Positions 34,234 to 35,382 of a stretch of 35,382 bases of DNA are shown piece by piece. The number at the start of each line of letters is the position of its first letter. Positions within the stretch are counted from its first letter, which is position 1. Location of the stretch: the NCBI GenBank assembly GCA_945860945.1, contig CAMASG010000022.1:1-35382 (forward strand), given 5' to 3'. The notes under the pieces were generated by a model. The model saw only the letters and a list, made by a program, of their open reading frames with translations, had not been told where the DNA came from and did not search any database. The stretch comes from Akkermansia muciniphila. GTDB lineage: Bacteria > Verrucomicrobiota > Verrucomicrobiia > Limisphaerales > SIAT01. Made by a program: the position numbers and the translations under genes.

Positions 34234-34258
34234 CCCCCTCCCTCCCCTCCCCTCCCTG
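34234..34258. repeat. Polypyrimidine tract, G-quadruplex-capable on the minus strand
   Basis: Immediately after the tyrS stop, C-runs of 5, 3, 4, 4 and 3 are separated by single T residues. The minus strand therefore holds five runs of three or more G with one-base loops, which fits a very stable quadruplex pattern. No conventional tyrS terminator is visible, so this may influence transcription end or replication locally. Confidence 0.7.
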
Positions 34259-34332
34259 CTGAGGATGGAGCGGATGGGGTGAACGGGTGACAAAGCACTT
34301 GCGTGCGGACGATGGTTCAGTAAGGTGAACGG

Positions 34333-35382
34333 ATGAAGATTCCCCGCCTGTTCGTTCCCAGCCTCATTCTGGCCGCCACCTTGCTTGGCTGCGAAACAAT
34401 GCCGACCCAGGAGAAAACCACTTCTGGTACAGTTCCGCCCCAGCCAATAAAGGTTGCTGAAAACAAGGCGGAAATTCAGGCGCTGGCTAATAATGCCATA
34501 GCGGGTTACATCGGGGCATTGCCCGAACTGCGCATCAAGGCCGAGAAGGGTAGCGCCGAAGCGCAGTCCTACCTCGGGATGATGTATGCCAATGGCCTCG
34601 GCGTGACGAAGGATGAGGTGGAGGCTGTGAAGTGGTTTCGCAAAGCCGCAGATCAAGGCTTTGCCAACGCGCAGGTCAGCCTCCGGGCGATGTATCGCAC
34701 TGGCCAAGGCGTGGCGAAGGATGAGGTTGAGGCCGTGAAGTGGTATCGCAAAGCCGCAGATCAAGGCGATGCCCAAGCGCAGGTCAACCTCGGGTTGATG
34801 TATGACTATGGCCGAGGCGTGGCGAAGGATGAGGTTGAGGCCGTGAAGTGGTATCGCAAAGCCGCAGATCAAGGCTTTGCCGACGCGCAGAACAACCTCG
34901 GGGTGAGTTATGCCAATGGCCGAGGCGTGGCGAAGGATGAGGTGGAGGCCGTGAAGTGGTATCGCAAAGCCGCAGATCAAGGCTTTGCCGACGCGCAGAA
35001 CAACCTCGGGAATATGTATGCCCAGGGTCGCGGCGTGGCGAAGGATGAGGTTGAGGCCGTGAAGTGGTTTCGCAAAGCCGCAGATCAAGGCTATGCCCCC
35101 GCGCAGTCCAACCTCGGGTTTATGTATGACAATGGCCGAGGCGTGGCGAAGGATGAGGTGGAGGCCGTGAAGTGGTTTCGCAAAGCCGCAGATCAAGGCT
35201 TTGCCCCCGCGCAGGTCAACCTCGGGGGGATTTATGCCAATGGCCGAGGCGTGGCGAAGGATGAGGTTGAGGCCGTGAAGTGGTTTCGCAAAGCCGCAGA
35301 TCAGGGCAAGGCCTCCGCGCAGCTCAACCTCGGGTTGATGTATGCCAATGGCCGAGGCGTGGCGAAGGATGAGGTTGAGGCT
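34333..35382 (+). CDS. Sel1-repeat lipoprotein (3' end beyond window)
   Basis: ATG 34333 follows AAGGTG at good spacing. A lipoprotein signal with lipobox LLGC (Cys20) comes first, then a linker rich in Thr, Pro and Gln, then Sel1-like repeats from about residue 77 to the right edge, where the frame is still open (350 residues seen). Sel1 repeats are TPR-like 36-residue helix pairs that mediate protein contacts; secreted Sel1 proteins occur in signalling and host interaction. The repeats are nearly identical in sequence: each reads roughly AQ-NLG-MY-NGRGV, then AKDEVEAVKWFRKAADQG. The lipidated protein should sit at a membrane face outside the cytoplasm. Its partner is unknown. Confidence 0.9.
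   Translation, partial: MKIPRLFVPSLILAATLLGCETMPTQEKTTSGTVPPQPIKVAENKAEIQALANNAIAGYIGALPELRIKAEKGSAEAQSYLGMMYANGLGVTKDEVEAVKWFRKAADQGFANAQVSLRAMYRTGQGVAKDEVEAVKWYRKAADQGDAQAQVNLGLMYDYGRGVAKDEVEAVKWYRKAADQGFADAQNNLGVSYANGRGVAKDEVEAVKWYRKAADQGFADAQNNLGNMYAQGRGVAKDEVEAVKWFRKAADQGYAPAQSNLGFMYDNGRGVAKDEVEAVKWFRKAADQGFAPAQVNLGGIYANGRGVAKDEVEAVKWFRKAADQGKASAQLNLGLMYANGRGVAKDEVEA
34561..35382 (+). repeat. 108-bp tandem repeats encoding Sel1 units (seven complete, one partial)
   Basis: Units begin at 34561, 34669, 34777, 34885, 34993, 35101, 35209 and 35317, all exactly 108 bases. The last 60 or so bases of each unit, from GTGGCGAAGGATGAGG onward, are almost unchanged at DNA level including third positions. 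Differences cluster in the first 14 codons and the last two. Confidence 0.96.

Noticed and set aside
34066-35196. A 376-residue open frame on the minus strand with its own periodic repeats
   Set aside because: It is the antisense of the tyrS end and the Sel1 repeats; its periodicity is inherited from the 108-bp units, and the plus frame has a lipoprotein signal and a Shine-Dalgarno.
34561-35382. Possible CRISPR-like array
   Set aside because: The units are contiguous and coding with a 108-base period, with no unique spacers of constant length.

Overview
The window is a dense, GC-rich stretch of bacterial chromosome holding mostly housekeeping genes. It most resembles a member of the Verrucomicrobiota, in the Pedosphaera/Limisphaera direction. 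That placement is inferred from the mix of families: a prepilin-like protein heading into an H-x9-DG motif, a Tat-exported Gfo/Idh/MocA oxidoreductase, a DUF2270 relic, a six-domain S1, a long SecA, and many GTG or TTG starts with weak or absent Shine-Dalgarno sequences. No phage, transposase, CRISPR array or recognisable defence locus is visible.

Layout. 1-693 (minus) is a truncated type II/IV pseudopilin behind a sigma-54-like promoter. 1073-3500 holds an M42 aminopeptidase facing an AsmA-like membrane protein and an unrecognised cysteine-motif protein. 3651-6410 holds recG and a DUF2270 gene broken by a frameshift and a stop codon. 6646-15197 is a plus-strand run: pta with a separate P-loop/DRTGG gene, hisC, argA, an L,D-transpeptidase-like gene, proA, an ATP-grasp-like gene and a MarC-family membrane protein. 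15223-18665 (minus) holds a GspC/PilP-like exported protein, ilvC with a clear terminator, ilvN, and a metallo-beta-lactamase-fold hydrolase with an N-terminal helix-turn-helix-like segment. 18759-23067 holds an exported TPR protein, mpl and a Tat-exported oxidoreductase. 23187-28828 (minus) holds gatB, secA, a class I aldolase and tRNA-His. 28947-35382 (plus) holds mutL, rpsA, tyrS and a Sel1-repeat lipoprotein cut by the right edge.

How the genes fit together. Amino-acid synthesis is a recurring theme: histidine (hisC), arginine (argA), proline (proA) and branched-chain amino acids (ilvN, ilvC). Acetyl-phosphate metabolism (pta pair), translation (gatB, tyrS, rpsA, tRNA-His), DNA repair (recG, mutL), secretion (secA, pseudopilin, GspC-like) and envelope recycling (mpl, L,D-transpeptidase-like) make up the rest. 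mpl implies a meso-diaminopimelate peptidoglycan.

The features most worth a second look are the two-lesion DUF2270 pseudogene, the compact folded element near 6448-6530, the sigma-54-like pilin promoter, the split Pta arrangement, the HTH-MBL fusion, and the almost clonal 108-bp Sel1 repeats. I did not find a convincing new multi-gene system.
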